The translations under genes were made by a program, and so were the position numbers. Below are positions 1 to 8,108 of a stretch of 57,052 bases of DNA, in pieces (positions within the stretch are counted from its first letter, which is position 1; each line of letters opens with the position of its first letter). The stretch is from an uncultured Bacteroidales bacterium. GTDB taxonomy: Bacteria > Bacteroidota > Bacteroidia > Bacteroidales > Bacteroidaceae. Location of the stretch: the NCBI GenBank assembly GCA_902784475.1, contig CACZUX010000020.1, positions 1 through 57,052 on the forward strand, given 5' to 3'. The notes beneath the pieces are model-generated. The model saw only the letters and a program-made list of their open reading frames with translations, had not been told where the DNA came from and searched no databases.

Positions 1-2002
1 TGTTGCTGAAGCCTATGGCTATATCAACGAGCATGAGTGCGATCCTGCTTTGCTCAACGCTTGCAAGGACCGTTTGCAGGCTGTGGTTGATGCTGCTGCT
101 CCTAAGACCGACTACACCGATCATATCGTGAACGCCGACCTGACCGGCACAGATCCGAAGGGATTCGATGACACCGGTACGAAGTTTATCGACGGCAGCG
201 GTATCGTGAAGGCCAGTAGCGGTGCACAGTATAACTTCAAACAGACCATCAATCTGCCCGCAGGTAAGTATAAGTTGGAGGCTCAGGCTGCTTATCGCTT
301 CAGCGGAAGCGAACAGGGTGAGTACGACGCTATGCTGGGCAATCAGGCTACGAAGTTCGCCAGCCTGTATGCCACCATCGGTGAGAAGACTGTCAGCACG
401 TTGGTTCAGAACCGCTACGACGGTGCTTCCGAGACCGACTACGCTGCAGGTAGCGGCTCTGTTGTCGTCAACGAGAAGTATGTGCCCAACAGTAGTGCTG
501 CCGTACAGGCATGGTTCAATGCCGGTCAGTATGTCAACGAAGTTACCTTCAATCTGACCGCTGACGGTGAGGTGACCATCGGTATAGAGAAGACAGCACA
601 ACCTGAAGTCGGTGACTATACTGTAATCGGTCCTTGGAAACTCACTCGTCTGGGCGACGCTCAGCCTGAATACGCTATCACCGTAGCTCCCGCAGAAAAC
701 GGTAACGTCGTTGCCGACAAGGTAACTGCCGCTGCAGGTGAAACCGTTAAGGTTACGGCAACTCCCGATGAGGGTTACATGGTTGATTATGGATACTACG
801 TCTACAACGAGACGCAGTACGACTTTGAGAGCATTGATATGGAGCACAACATTGCTACCTTCACGATGCCCGCAGGCCCCGTTTCAGTCGTACTTGCCTT
901 CAAGCAGGCTAAGGTTGCTTATCAGTTCGTTCCCAGCGAGTGGGGTGCAGGCGATCCCGGTCGCATCAGTCCTGAAAATGTGGTGGCCAACGACGTTGCC
1001 GGAACTATCACTGTGGACAAGACCGGTGCAAACAATGTTAACCTTAACTTCCACACGACAAAGAGGTATGTTCTCAGCGCAAGCCAGCGCTACTTCGTGA
1101 TCAAGGCTACCGGTCTCGCCACTGGTGATACTGACAGCTATCTCTGGTGGCTCAACCACAACAACAATGGCAGTCAGATTGTTCCTACAGCCATCTTTGT
1201 AGAGAACGGTGAAACCGTCTTTGCATGGGATGCTATCACGAGCGGCATCGGCGGCACTATTGGCCTTGAGGAGACAGAACTCAACGGCACAGCTGAGTGG
1301 ACCACAACCTTCGGCATGACGCTGGCTGACGCAAACGTTCCTGCTGTAATCAGCTACATTGGCTTCCAGGAGACTATTCCTGAGCCTGTAGAAGAGGAGG
1401 CTTATGAGTTCGTTCCCAGCGAATGGGGTGCCGGTGATGCCGGTCGCATCAGCCCCGAAAATGTTGTCGCTGACGATGACATGGGCACCATCACTGTTGA
1501 CAAGACCGGTGACAACAATGTTTGTCTCCTCTTCAAGACCAACAAGCTCTACTATGTGGAGAATGTTGACTACTTCGTCATCAAGGCTAAGGGTGTCAGC
1601 ACCGAAACCGGTGCTTCCTATCTCTGGTGGCTGAATGGTAAGAATGACAATGGCGCACAGTTTGCTCCCACTTCGACCGCTACTGAGACCGATGGCACCA
1701 TCATCCTCGAGTGGAAGATCAGTGAGTGCGGCAACATTGGTGAAAACATCAATCCCGTTGGCAAGAGTTATCTCCTCGGCGGTGAAGGATGGACCACCAC
1801 CTTCGGCCTGACTCAGGCTGATGCTCTGACGCCTGTTGTCATCTCTTACATCGGTTACGGTACGAAGAGTGCAACAGCTATCAGCGCTGCCAAGAGTCAC
1901 AACGGCGAAGGCGCTCTGAAGGACGGTAAGTACCTCATCAAGGGTGAGATTATCGTCGTGAAGAACGGCAAGCTGTACAAGGCAAACGGCCAGCTGAAGT
2001 AA
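1..2002 (+). CDS. Repeat-bearing secreted surface protein, 5' end outside window
   Basis: The reading frame is open from base 2 without a start, so the gene begins upstream of the window. The visible part starts with a beta-sandwich-like region (about nt 120-650) of the kind found in Bacteroidetes extracellular proteins. A short segment follows (about nt 665-890) that resembles the divergent InlB B-repeat (ITVAPAENGNV, then ATPDEGY). Two tandem copies of a roughly 150-residue unit come next, at about nt 917-1374 and 1402-1857. Each opens with FVPSEWGAGD.GRISPENVVA and ends with TTFG.T.ADA..PVVISYIG. The C-terminal tail (KYLIKGEIIVVKNGKLYKANGQ) resembles the short conserved tails of exported Prevotella/Bacteroides proteins. 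No enzyme motif is visible. An adhesin or glycan-binding role is inference only. Confidence 0.8.
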   Translation, partial: VAEAYGYINEHECDPALLNACKDRLQAVVDAAAPKTDYTDHIVNADLTGTDPKGFDDTGTKFIDGSGIVKASSGAQYNFKQTINLPAGKYKLEAQAAYRFSGSEQGEYDAMLGNQATKFASLYATIGEKTVSTLVQNRYDGASETDYAAGSGSVVVNEKYVPNSSAAVQAWFNAGQYVNEVTFNLTADGEVTIGIEKTAQPEVGDYTVIGPWKLTRLGDAQPEYAITVAPAENGNVVADKVTAAAGETVKVTATPDEGYMVDYGYYVYNETQYDFESIDMEHNIATFTMPAGPVSVVLAFKQAKVAYQFVPSEWGAGDPGRISPENVVANDVAGTITVDKTGANNVNLNFHTTKRYVLSASQRYFVIKATGLATGDTDSYLWWLNHNNNGSQIVPTAIFVENGETVFAWDAITSGIGGTIGLEETELNGTAEWTTTFGMTLADANVPAVISYIGFQETIPEPVEEEAYEFVPSEWGAGDAGRISPENVVADDDMGTITVDKTGDNNVCLLFKTNKLYYVENVDYFVIKAKGVSTETGASYLWWLNGKNDNGAQFAPTSTATETDGTIILEWKISECGNIGENINPVGKSYLLGGEGWTTTFGLTQADALTPVVISYIGYGTKSATAISAAKSHNGEGALKDGKYLIKGEIIVVKNGKLYKANGQLK

Positions 2003-2067
2003 ACGTGTTCATCACTTTCCTCCTCCGCTTCCATCGGGAGCGGGGGAGCGAAAGACGCTCTAAAGAG

Positions 2068-2092
2068 GAAGTCCCGCCAGGTGCGGGGCTTC
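2068..2092 (+). terminator. Hairpin terminator after the surface protein gene
   Basis: A 10-bp stem (GAAGTCCCGC with GCGGGGCTTC, one G-U pair) closes a CAGGT loop and is followed by a weakly T-rich run. A second small inverted repeat, GAGCG/CGCTC, lies just upstream at 2046-2060. Together they separate the surface protein gene from the parC promoter. Confidence 0.65.
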
Positions 2093-2171
2093 TTCCGTTA
2101 TAAATATATAAGGTGCAAAGCGAGTGCAAGCGAGCAAAGCAGAAAAAGAGAAAAGCAAAAATGATGATATT

Positions 2172-2203
2172 TTTGGCCGTTTCGCGGAAAATTCGTATTT
2201 TTG
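2172..2203 (+). promoter_or_regulatory. Bacteroidetes-type promoter for parC
   Basis: TTTG at 2172-2175 and TATTTTTG at 2196-2203 are 20 bases apart, matching the -33/-7 consensus TTTG-N19-21-TAnnTTTG. The likely transcription start lies about 15 bases before the parC ATG. Confidence 0.75.
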
Positions 2204-2222
2204 CGGGGAAAAGGACAGATAT

Positions 2223-4883
2223 ATGACAGATAACGTGCAACCACAGGACGGACTGACACACCATTTGAACCAAATGTACCAGAACTGGTTTCTGGACTAC
2301 GCTTCATACGTGATACTGGAGCGTGCGGTGCCTCATCTTCAGGACGGATTCAAGCCCGTGCAGCGGCGCATCCTCCATTCGATGAAGCGAATGGACGACG
2401 GCCGTTACAACAAAGTGGCCAACATCGTGGGGCACACGATGCAGTTTCATCCTCACGGCGACGCCAGCATCAAGGATGCGCTGGTGCAGCTGGGTCAGAA
2501 GGATTTGCTGATCGACTGTCAGGGTAACTGGGGCAACATCCTCACCGGTGACGACGCTGCCGCCCCACGTTATATCGAGGCGCGTCTGTCGAAGTTTGCG
2601 CTCGACGTGGTGTTCAACCCAAAGACGACGGAGTGGAAGCTCTCCTACGACGGCCGCAACAAGGAGCCCATCGCGCTGCCGGTGAAATTTCCGTTGCTGT
2701 TGGCGCAGGGCGCCGAAGGCATCGCCGTAGGCCTGTCGTGCAAGATACTGCCCCACAATTTGGGCGAAATCTGCGAGGCTGCCGTGAAATATCTGCGTGG
2801 GGAGGAGTTTCATCTCTATCCCGATTTTCCCACGGGCGGCTCCATCGATGTGTCGCGCTACAACGATGGACAGCGCGGCGGCGTGGTCAGAGTGCGTGCC
2901 AAGATAGAGAAGCGCGACAACAAGACGCTGGCCATCACGGAGCTGCCGTTTGGCAAGACCACCGGCACCGCTTCCAAGCCCTCCACCTTCATTGACAGCA
3001 TACTGAAGGCCGCGGAGAAGGGTAAAATAAAGGTGCGCAAGGTGGAAGATATGACGGCTGCATCGGTGGAAATCCTGGTGCATCTGCAACCGGGCGCCTC
3101 AAGCGACAAGACCATCGATGCCCTCTATGCCTGCACCGACTGCGAAGAGAGCATCTCGCCCAACTGCTGTGTCATCGACGAACGCAAACCGATGTTCCTC
3201 ACCGTGAGCGACGTGCTCAAGCGCAGCGTGGACAACACGTTCAATCTGCTCAAACAGGAGCGTCTCATCCGCAAGGGAGAACTCACAGAGCAACTGCATT
3301 TCGCTTCCCTGGAGCAGATTTTCATCGAAGAACGCATTTACAAAGACCGGCAGTTTGAGCAGGCCAAGACGATGGACGAAGCCTGTGAGTGGATTGACGA
3401 GCGCCTGACGCCCTGGTATCCGAAGATGGTGCGTGAGGTGACGAAGGAAGACATTCTGCGCCTGATGGAAATCCGTATGGCCCGTATTCTCAAGTTCAAC
3501 AAGGATAAGGCGGAGGAGCACATAGCCGCCATCAAGGATGAAATCAAGAAGATAGACCGTGAACTGGCCCACATGGTGGATGTCACCTGCGAGTGGTTCG
3601 ACTACATACGCGAGAAATACGGCAAAGACCATCCGCGTCTGACGGAGATCAAGAGCTTCGACACCATCTCTGCCGCCAAAGTGGTGGAGGCCAACCAGAA
3701 GCTCTACATCAACCGCGAGGAGGGTTTCATCGGTACCGGACTGAAGAAGGACGAATACGTCAGCAATTGTTCCGACATTGACGATGTGATTCTCTTCTAC
3801 CGCGACGGCACCTACAAGGTGGTGCGCGTGCAGGACAAGCTCTTCGTGGGCGAGACTGAAAAGTCGAAGAACGAGGGCCGCAAGGCGGAGATCATCCACG
3901 TGGCTGTGTTCAAGAAAAACGACGCCCGTACCATCTACAACTGCGTCTATCGCGACGGTCGGGGCGGCAACTATTATGTGAAGCGTTTCAACGTCACCGG
4001 TGTGACGCGCGACAAGGAATACGACGTGACGAAAGGTACGCCCAAGAGCCGCGTGAACTACTTCACCAGCAACGCCAACGGCGAGGCGGAAATCATCAAG
4101 GTGATTCTCAAACCCAATACGCGTCTGAAGAAGGTGTTCTTTGACTACGACTTCTCGCAGCTGGCTATCAAAGGACGCGCTTCGCAGGGTAATCTGCTAT
4201 CGAAGAACGACATCGCCCGCATTCTTCTCAAGAGTCAGGGCGGCAGCACTTTGGGCGGTCGCAAAGTGTGGTACGACAAGGACGTCAACCGTCTCAACTA
4301 CGACGAGCAGGGCACGTGTCTTGGCGAATTCCAGAGCGACGATCAGATTCTGGTTATTCGCTCCAACGGCGAGTACTATCTCTCCGGCTTCGACCTGAAT
4401 GTGCACTTCGAGGACGATGTCATCCGCATCGAGAAATACGATGAGGGTAAAGTGTGGACGGCCGTGCTCATCGATGAGGAGCAAAACGGATTCTGCTATA
4501 TTAAGCGCTTCGCTTTGGAAGCTACGAAAAAGAAACAGACATTCATGGGAGAGAATCCGGACAACCGTCTGCTCCTGCTGACCGACACGCCGTATGCCCG
4601 TCTGAAGGTGATTATGGGCGCGCCAGATGACTTCCGAGAGCCTATTGAATTGGAGGCCGAGCCCTTCATCGCCGTCAAGAGCACGAAAGCGAAGGGCAAG
4701 CGCATCACCACCTTCAAGGTGGCGCGCGTGGAGGAGTTGGAACCTTTGCGTGTGCCGGAAGCGCCGCAGGTCTCCGAATTCCAGGCTGAAGACGACGAAG
4801 AGGCTGAGTATGTCGAGGACGCGGAGAGTCAGGAGGACGTAAGAGACGAGCTCAATGGCCAGATGCATCTCGACTTTGATTAA
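2223..4883 (+). CDS. parC: DNA topoisomerase IV subunit A (GyrA/ParC family)
   Basis: This is the DNA-breaking subunit of a type IIA topoisomerase; it decatenates or relaxes DNA together with a ParE/GyrB partner encoded elsewhere. The predicted 886-residue protein carries DGFKPVQRRIL (about 41-51), HPHGD (76-80) and AAPRYIEARL, whose Tyr117 is the expected catalytic tyrosine. The C-terminal third is a degenerate beta-pinwheel region ending in an acidic tail, as in Bacteroidetes ParC rather than GyrA with its GyrA-box repeats. At the position of quinolone-resistance Ser83 of E. coli GyrA there is Ala81 followed by Ser82. I chose the ATG at 2223 because it follows the promoter; an upstream in-frame extension to 2124 would begin before the promoter. 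The DUF3316 gene starts inside its last 29 bases. Confidence 0.93.
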   Translation: MTDNVQPQDGLTHHLNQMYQNWFLDYASYVILERAVPHLQDGFKPVQRRILHSMKRMDDGRYNKVANIVGHTMQFHPHGDASIKDALVQLGQKDLLIDCQGNWGNILTGDDAAAPRYIEARLSKFALDVVFNPKTTEWKLSYDGRNKEPIALPVKFPLLLAQGAEGIAVGLSCKILPHNLGEICEAAVKYLRGEEFHLYPDFPTGGSIDVSRYNDGQRGGVVRVRAKIEKRDNKTLAITELPFGKTTGTASKPSTFIDSILKAAEKGKIKVRKVEDMTAASVEILVHLQPGASSDKTIDALYACTDCEESISPNCCVIDERKPMFLTVSDVLKRSVDNTFNLLKQERLIRKGELTEQLHFASLEQIFIEERIYKDRQFEQAKTMDEACEWIDERLTPWYPKMVREVTKEDILRLMEIRMARILKFNKDKAEEHIAAIKDEIKKIDRELAHMVDVTCEWFDYIREKYGKDHPRLTEIKSFDTISAAKVVEANQKLYINREEGFIGTGLKKDEYVSNCSDIDDVILFYRDGTYKVVRVQDKLFVGETEKSKNEGRKAEIIHVAVFKKNDARTIYNCVYRDGRGGNYYVKRFNVTGVTRDKEYDVTKGTPKSRVNYFTSNANGEAEIIKVILKPNTRLKKVFFDYDFSQLAIKGRASQGNLLSKNDIARILLKSQGGSTLGGRKVWYDKDVNRLNYDEQGTCLGEFQSDDQILVIRSNGEYYLSGFDLNVHFEDDVIRIEKYDEGKVWTAVLIDEEQNGFCYIKRFALEATKKKQTFMGENPDNRLLLLTDTPYARLKVIMGAPDDFREPIELEAEPFIAVKSTKAKGKRITTFKVARVEELEPLRVPEAPQVSEFQAEDDEEAEYVEDAESQEDVRDELNGQMHLDFD

Positions 4884-5649
4884 AAAGGGATTGTGCCTCG
4901 CCCTGTGTGTGCTGTCGGTGCTTCCGCTCCGCTCACAGGTGCGTGAGAACACTTTTCAGCTGGGTTTCGGCGGCATCCGTGTGCAGGACACCTATCTCTC
5001 GCCGCTCAAATACTCTGGCTGGCAGTTGTCGATGTTTTGGATGACGGAGCGCGAGAGCGGCTTTCTGTGTCAGGTTCAGGGGCAGTTCTCCAAAACCAAC
5101 GCCGTCGGCACCGTGATGTCCAAGCCCCGTATGCTCGGAGGCGGTGTGAGTGTGGATGCCGGATGGCACTACAAGTGGCACCCCGTAGATAATCTGCGTT
5201 TCACGCTCGGCGCCTTGGGTGGTCTGTATGCCGGTGTACTCTACAATGAGAACAACACCAACAACCCTGCCAATGCACACGCCAATATCCGTTTCTCCGC
5301 CACTGTAGGCGCGCGTTATTCGTTCCCTCTCTGGGGGCGCACCTGGCGTGTGGATTATAAGGCTGATGTCCCGGTCATCGGCGTGCTCTTTTCGCCGGAA
5401 TACGGACAAAGCTACTACGAAATGTCAGAGTACGGCATGAGCGGATGCTTCAAGCCTCTGTGGTTCGGCAACGGACTGAATCTGCGGCAGCAGCTCTCGC
5501 TCGACATTCCTTTCAAGAACTTCTATCTGCGCGTGGCTTATGCCAGCGACATACGTCAGCAGTCGGTTAACGACCTCAAGTGGCATGACTGGGGGCATAC
5601 GGGCATGATTGGTTTCGTACGCAGATTTTCATTGGTCAAAATCAGATGA
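4855..5649 (+). CDS. DUF3316 outer-membrane barrel-like protein
   Basis: The 264-residue protein begins with a short basic stretch and a hydrophobic signal peptide ending near LRSQ (about residue 28). Alternating polar and hydrophobic strands follow, as in outer-membrane beta-barrels. Landmarks shared with DUF3316 members from memory are VQDTYLSPLKYSG, NNPANAHANI, a proline-glycine strand with SPEYGQSYYEMSEYG, and NDLKWHDWG near the end. It starts 29 bases inside parC and its stop overlaps the start of the peptidase gene (ATGA at 5646-5649), so the three genes are probably translationally coupled. The function of the family is unknown; a surface or envelope role is inferred from the signal peptide and strand pattern. 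Confidence 0.8.
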   Translation: MARCISTLIKKGLCLALCVLSVLPLRSQVRENTFQLGFGGIRVQDTYLSPLKYSGWQLSMFWMTERESGFLCQVQGQFSKTNAVGTVMSKPRMLGGGVSVDAGWHYKWHPVDNLRFTLGALGGLYAGVLYNENNTNNPANAHANIRFSATVGARYSFPLWGRTWRVDYKADVPVIGVLFSPEYGQSYYEMSEYGMSGCFKPLWFGNGLNLRQQLSLDIPFKNFYLRVAYASDIRQQSVNDLKWHDWGHTGMIGFVRRFSLVKIR

Positions 5650-6689
5650 AGGCAAGACTGAAGATATGGATAACGAGTCTGACACTTCTTCTTGGGGGCT
5701 GTGTCAGCGAAGAGCCGTTTGAGAATACTTATGTCGGTAATGTCGAAGCCCTTTGGCAGATGATTGACGAACACTACTGCTTCCTGACCTACAAGAAGCA
5801 GACGCTCAGCGTGGACTGGAAGGAAGTGAGGGGCCGCTATCTCGCCGCGAGGTTGGACACGATGAATGCGTACAATCTTTTTGACCATTGTGCGGCGATG
5901 CTCTCGGAGTTGAAGGACGGACATGTGAACCTCTATTCTACGGCTGATGTGGGGCGCAACTGGTCGTGGAAGGAAGACTATCCCAAGAATCTCGATATAG
6001 AGTTGCGCGAGAGTTATCTTGGCACAAGGTATAAAATTGCCGGCGGTCTCAAATACAGGATTCTGGAGCGGGAGCGTGTCGACGGGGAAGGGCAGACGGT
6101 GAAGGACAGTGTGGGCTATGTGGTCTACGAATCGTTCTCATCGGCTGTCAGCCACAGTTGCATCAACGAGGTGCTCTACTATTTTATTAAATGTAAGGGT
6201 ATCATTTTGGATATTCGCGGCAACGGAGGCGGTAAATTGGACAACTGTGACATCCTGTCTTCTCATTTCTTCGAGACGAAGACTCATGTGGGCTATATGT
6301 CCCACAAAACGGGCAAGGGATGGGATGATTTTTCGTCATTGGAGCCCGAGTACATCACACCGCCCGATTATATCCGTTGGCTACGGCCCGTTGTTGTGTT
6401 GACCAACCGCAGCTGTTACTCTGCCGCCAATACCTTCGTGCGCAACATGAAGCATGCTCCCTACGTCATCATAGCTGGAGACCGTACGGGTGGGGGAGGC
6501 GGCATGCCTTTCAATGCGGAAATGCCTTGCGGATGGGGTGTTCGCTTTTCGGCCTGTCCTCAATATGACGCTCAAGGAGAAGTGGTGGAGCATGGCATCA
6601 GCCCTGATATTTTCTGCTCTTTGGATGATGAAAAAGCCAAAGAGGGCAAAGATTCCATGATAGAGACGGCTTTGACGCTTATTGAGTAA
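5646..6689 (+). CDS. S41-family peptidase lipoprotein
   Basis: A 347-residue lipoprotein with a lipobox ending at Cys19, followed by VSEE; acidic residues there are typical of Bacteroidetes lipoproteins exported to the cell surface. The peptidase core has LKDGHVNLY (about 89-97), LDIRGNGGG (188-196), and TNRSCYSAANTF (253-264), where Ser259 aligns with the S41 nucleophile, followed by GDRTGGGGG. No PDZ domain is evident, as in tricorn/IRBP-like S41 enzymes of this phylum. Its ATG overlaps the previous stop codon. The substrate is unknown. Cleavage of envelope or exogenous peptides is inference. Confidence 0.85.
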   Translation: MKARLKIWITSLTLLLGGCVSEEPFENTYVGNVEALWQMIDEHYCFLTYKKQTLSVDWKEVRGRYLAARLDTMNAYNLFDHCAAMLSELKDGHVNLYSTADVGRNWSWKEDYPKNLDIELRESYLGTRYKIAGGLKYRILERERVDGEGQTVKDSVGYVVYESFSSAVSHSCINEVLYYFIKCKGIILDIRGNGGGKLDNCDILSSHFFETKTHVGYMSHKTGKGWDDFSSLEPEYITPPDYIRWLRPVVVLTNRSCYSAANTFVRNMKHAPYVIIAGDRTGGGGGMPFNAEMPCGWGVRFSACPQYDAQGEVVEHGISPDIFCSLDDEKAKEGKDSMIETALTLIE

Positions 6690-6747
6690 CTTTTTATACC
6701 TCAATCGGGAAAAATAGGCGTACAATCTACTTTTTTGGCTTAAACAT

Positions 6748-6778
6748 TTTGGTGGTTAAGGAAAATTAACTATCTTTG
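6748..6778 (+). promoter_or_regulatory. Promoter for the porin gene
   Basis: TTTG at 6748-6751 and TATCTTTG at 6771-6778 are separated by 19 bases, a full match to the Bacteroidetes housekeeping promoter. The region 6690-6854 contains no gene and is AT-rich. Confidence 0.78.
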
Positions 6779-6854
6779 TAACCCACTTTGAAAAAATGGT
6801 GATAAAAAATATTGTTTAATCCAATAAATAATGCGAAATAATCGCGATACAATA

Positions 6855-8021
6855 ATGAAGAAAAATCTTGTCGTTACAGCAGTATTCTCTGCTTTGATGT
6901 GTTGTACGGAAGTTGCGGCGCAAGGTAATATCCTCGGTTTGGGTACGGATTCGGAAAATACGCTCTCACTGGCAGAGCGCATCTTCAAACTGGAGAAGAA
7001 GACGGAGGCCATCAGTATCTATTTCAACACTCATGTGTCTTTCCAGGACCGTTTCAACGGTGATGATTCGGGCGCCTCTTTTGTCGGCCGTCAGCTCCGT
7101 TTTGAGATGTTGGGCAACATCACTAAGCATTGGGGCTACCGCTTCCGTTATCGTCTCAACCGTCCCGGTGTGCAGCAGAGTGACAACTTTAGCAACAACA
7201 TCGACTTTATGATGATACGTTACAAGTTCAACGATCGTTTCGAACTCACTGCCGGTAAAGAGGGCGTGGCTCTCGGTGGTTATCAGTATGATGACAACCC
7301 TATTCAGGTTTTGGAGTTTTGCGATTGGTTGACCGGCATCGACGGCTTCCATTTGGGTATGCAAGGCAGTTGTAAGATAACCCAAGATCACACCATGTAT
7401 TTAAGCTTGCACAATGCCAACAACGATCGCACCAATGCTTATTATTTTGAGGATCCTACAATTAAATCGTCTCATTTTCCCTTGGGAGCAACGGCCTGTT
7501 GGTCGGGCTGTTTCTTTGGTGGCAAGCTGCAGACGCTTTGGTCTTACACATTGCTCAGTGAGGTGCAGAACAATCTCGGTCATCTTGTGATGACGGGCAC
7601 GAAGTTGAATATGAAGAAGTGGCAATTGATTCTCGACTACTATGGTGCCTGGGAAGATGTGGATCACCATAAGATAGTGTCTTCCGATATGACAAAGGCG
7701 CTTGGCACCACCACGTTGGCTCGTGATACGCGCTACCACAGCGTGCTTTTTGACGGTTGCTATCAGCCCACGCCTCACTGGAATCTGACGGCCGGTGTGC
7801 GTTATGAAACCGCATCCAGCTCTGCCGACCCTGCTTTCACCGGCTATCGGACCAATATCGGTTATCAGGCTGCCGTGCAGTGGATTCCCGATCTCACCCA
7901 GGATGCCCGCATCTCTTTAGCTTACATCGGCAAGACCACGCAATACACCAATGCAGCTCTTGATGATTTCAATCGCGACCGTATTGAGTTGAGTCTCATT
8001 TATCGTATCAAGGCATACTAA
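6855..8021 (+). CDS. Outer-membrane porin (phosphate-selective porin O/P-like)
   Basis: The 388-residue product begins MKKNLVV with a signal peptide cut near EVAAQ (about residue 23). A short coiled-coil-like stretch follows (SLAERIFKLEKK), then many amphipathic strands, and the protein ends with an aromatic residue (IYRIKAY), as outer-membrane barrels do. The FVGRQLRFEMLGNI and ELTAGKEGVALGGYQY segments resemble the porin O/P superfamily. An in-frame ATG eight codons upstream at 6831 is possible, but the 6855 start gives the better signal peptide. It is monocistronic, between its own promoter and a strong terminator. The solute is not deducible from sequence; phosphate selectivity is only a family label. 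Confidence 0.8.
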   Translation: MKKNLVVTAVFSALMCCTEVAAQGNILGLGTDSENTLSLAERIFKLEKKTEAISIYFNTHVSFQDRFNGDDSGASFVGRQLRFEMLGNITKHWGYRFRYRLNRPGVQQSDNFSNNIDFMMIRYKFNDRFELTAGKEGVALGGYQYDDNPIQVLEFCDWLTGIDGFHLGMQGSCKITQDHTMYLSLHNANNDRTNAYYFEDPTIKSSHFPLGATACWSGCFFGGKLQTLWSYTLLSEVQNNLGHLVMTGTKLNMKKWQLILDYYGAWEDVDHHKIVSSDMTKALGTTTLARDTRYHSVLFDGCYQPTPHWNLTAGVRYETASSSADPAFTGYRTNIGYQAAVQWIPDLTQDARISLAYIGKTTQYTNAALDDFNRDRIELSLIYRIKAY

Positions 8022-8040
8022 TCACGTCGATTGAATACAA

Positions 8041-8075
8041 AAGAGAGCGTGTCGAAACCGACACGCTCTCTTTTT
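8041..8075 (+). terminator. Strong bidirectional terminator between convergent genes
   Basis: A perfect 14-bp stem (8041-8054 with 8059-8072) with an AAAC loop is followed by T residues on the plus strand. It lies between the porin stop at 8021 and the stop of the minus-strand symporter at 8109, so it can serve both. Confidence 0.88.
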
Positions 8076-8108
8076 GCGTCATTACCTTTATACTTGTAAT
8101 CTCAGTTC

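Noticed and set aside
884..1900. Long open frame antisense to the surface protein
   Set aside because: It mirrors the repeated coding strand, has no family similarity or promoter, and arises from codon bias in the plus-strand gene.
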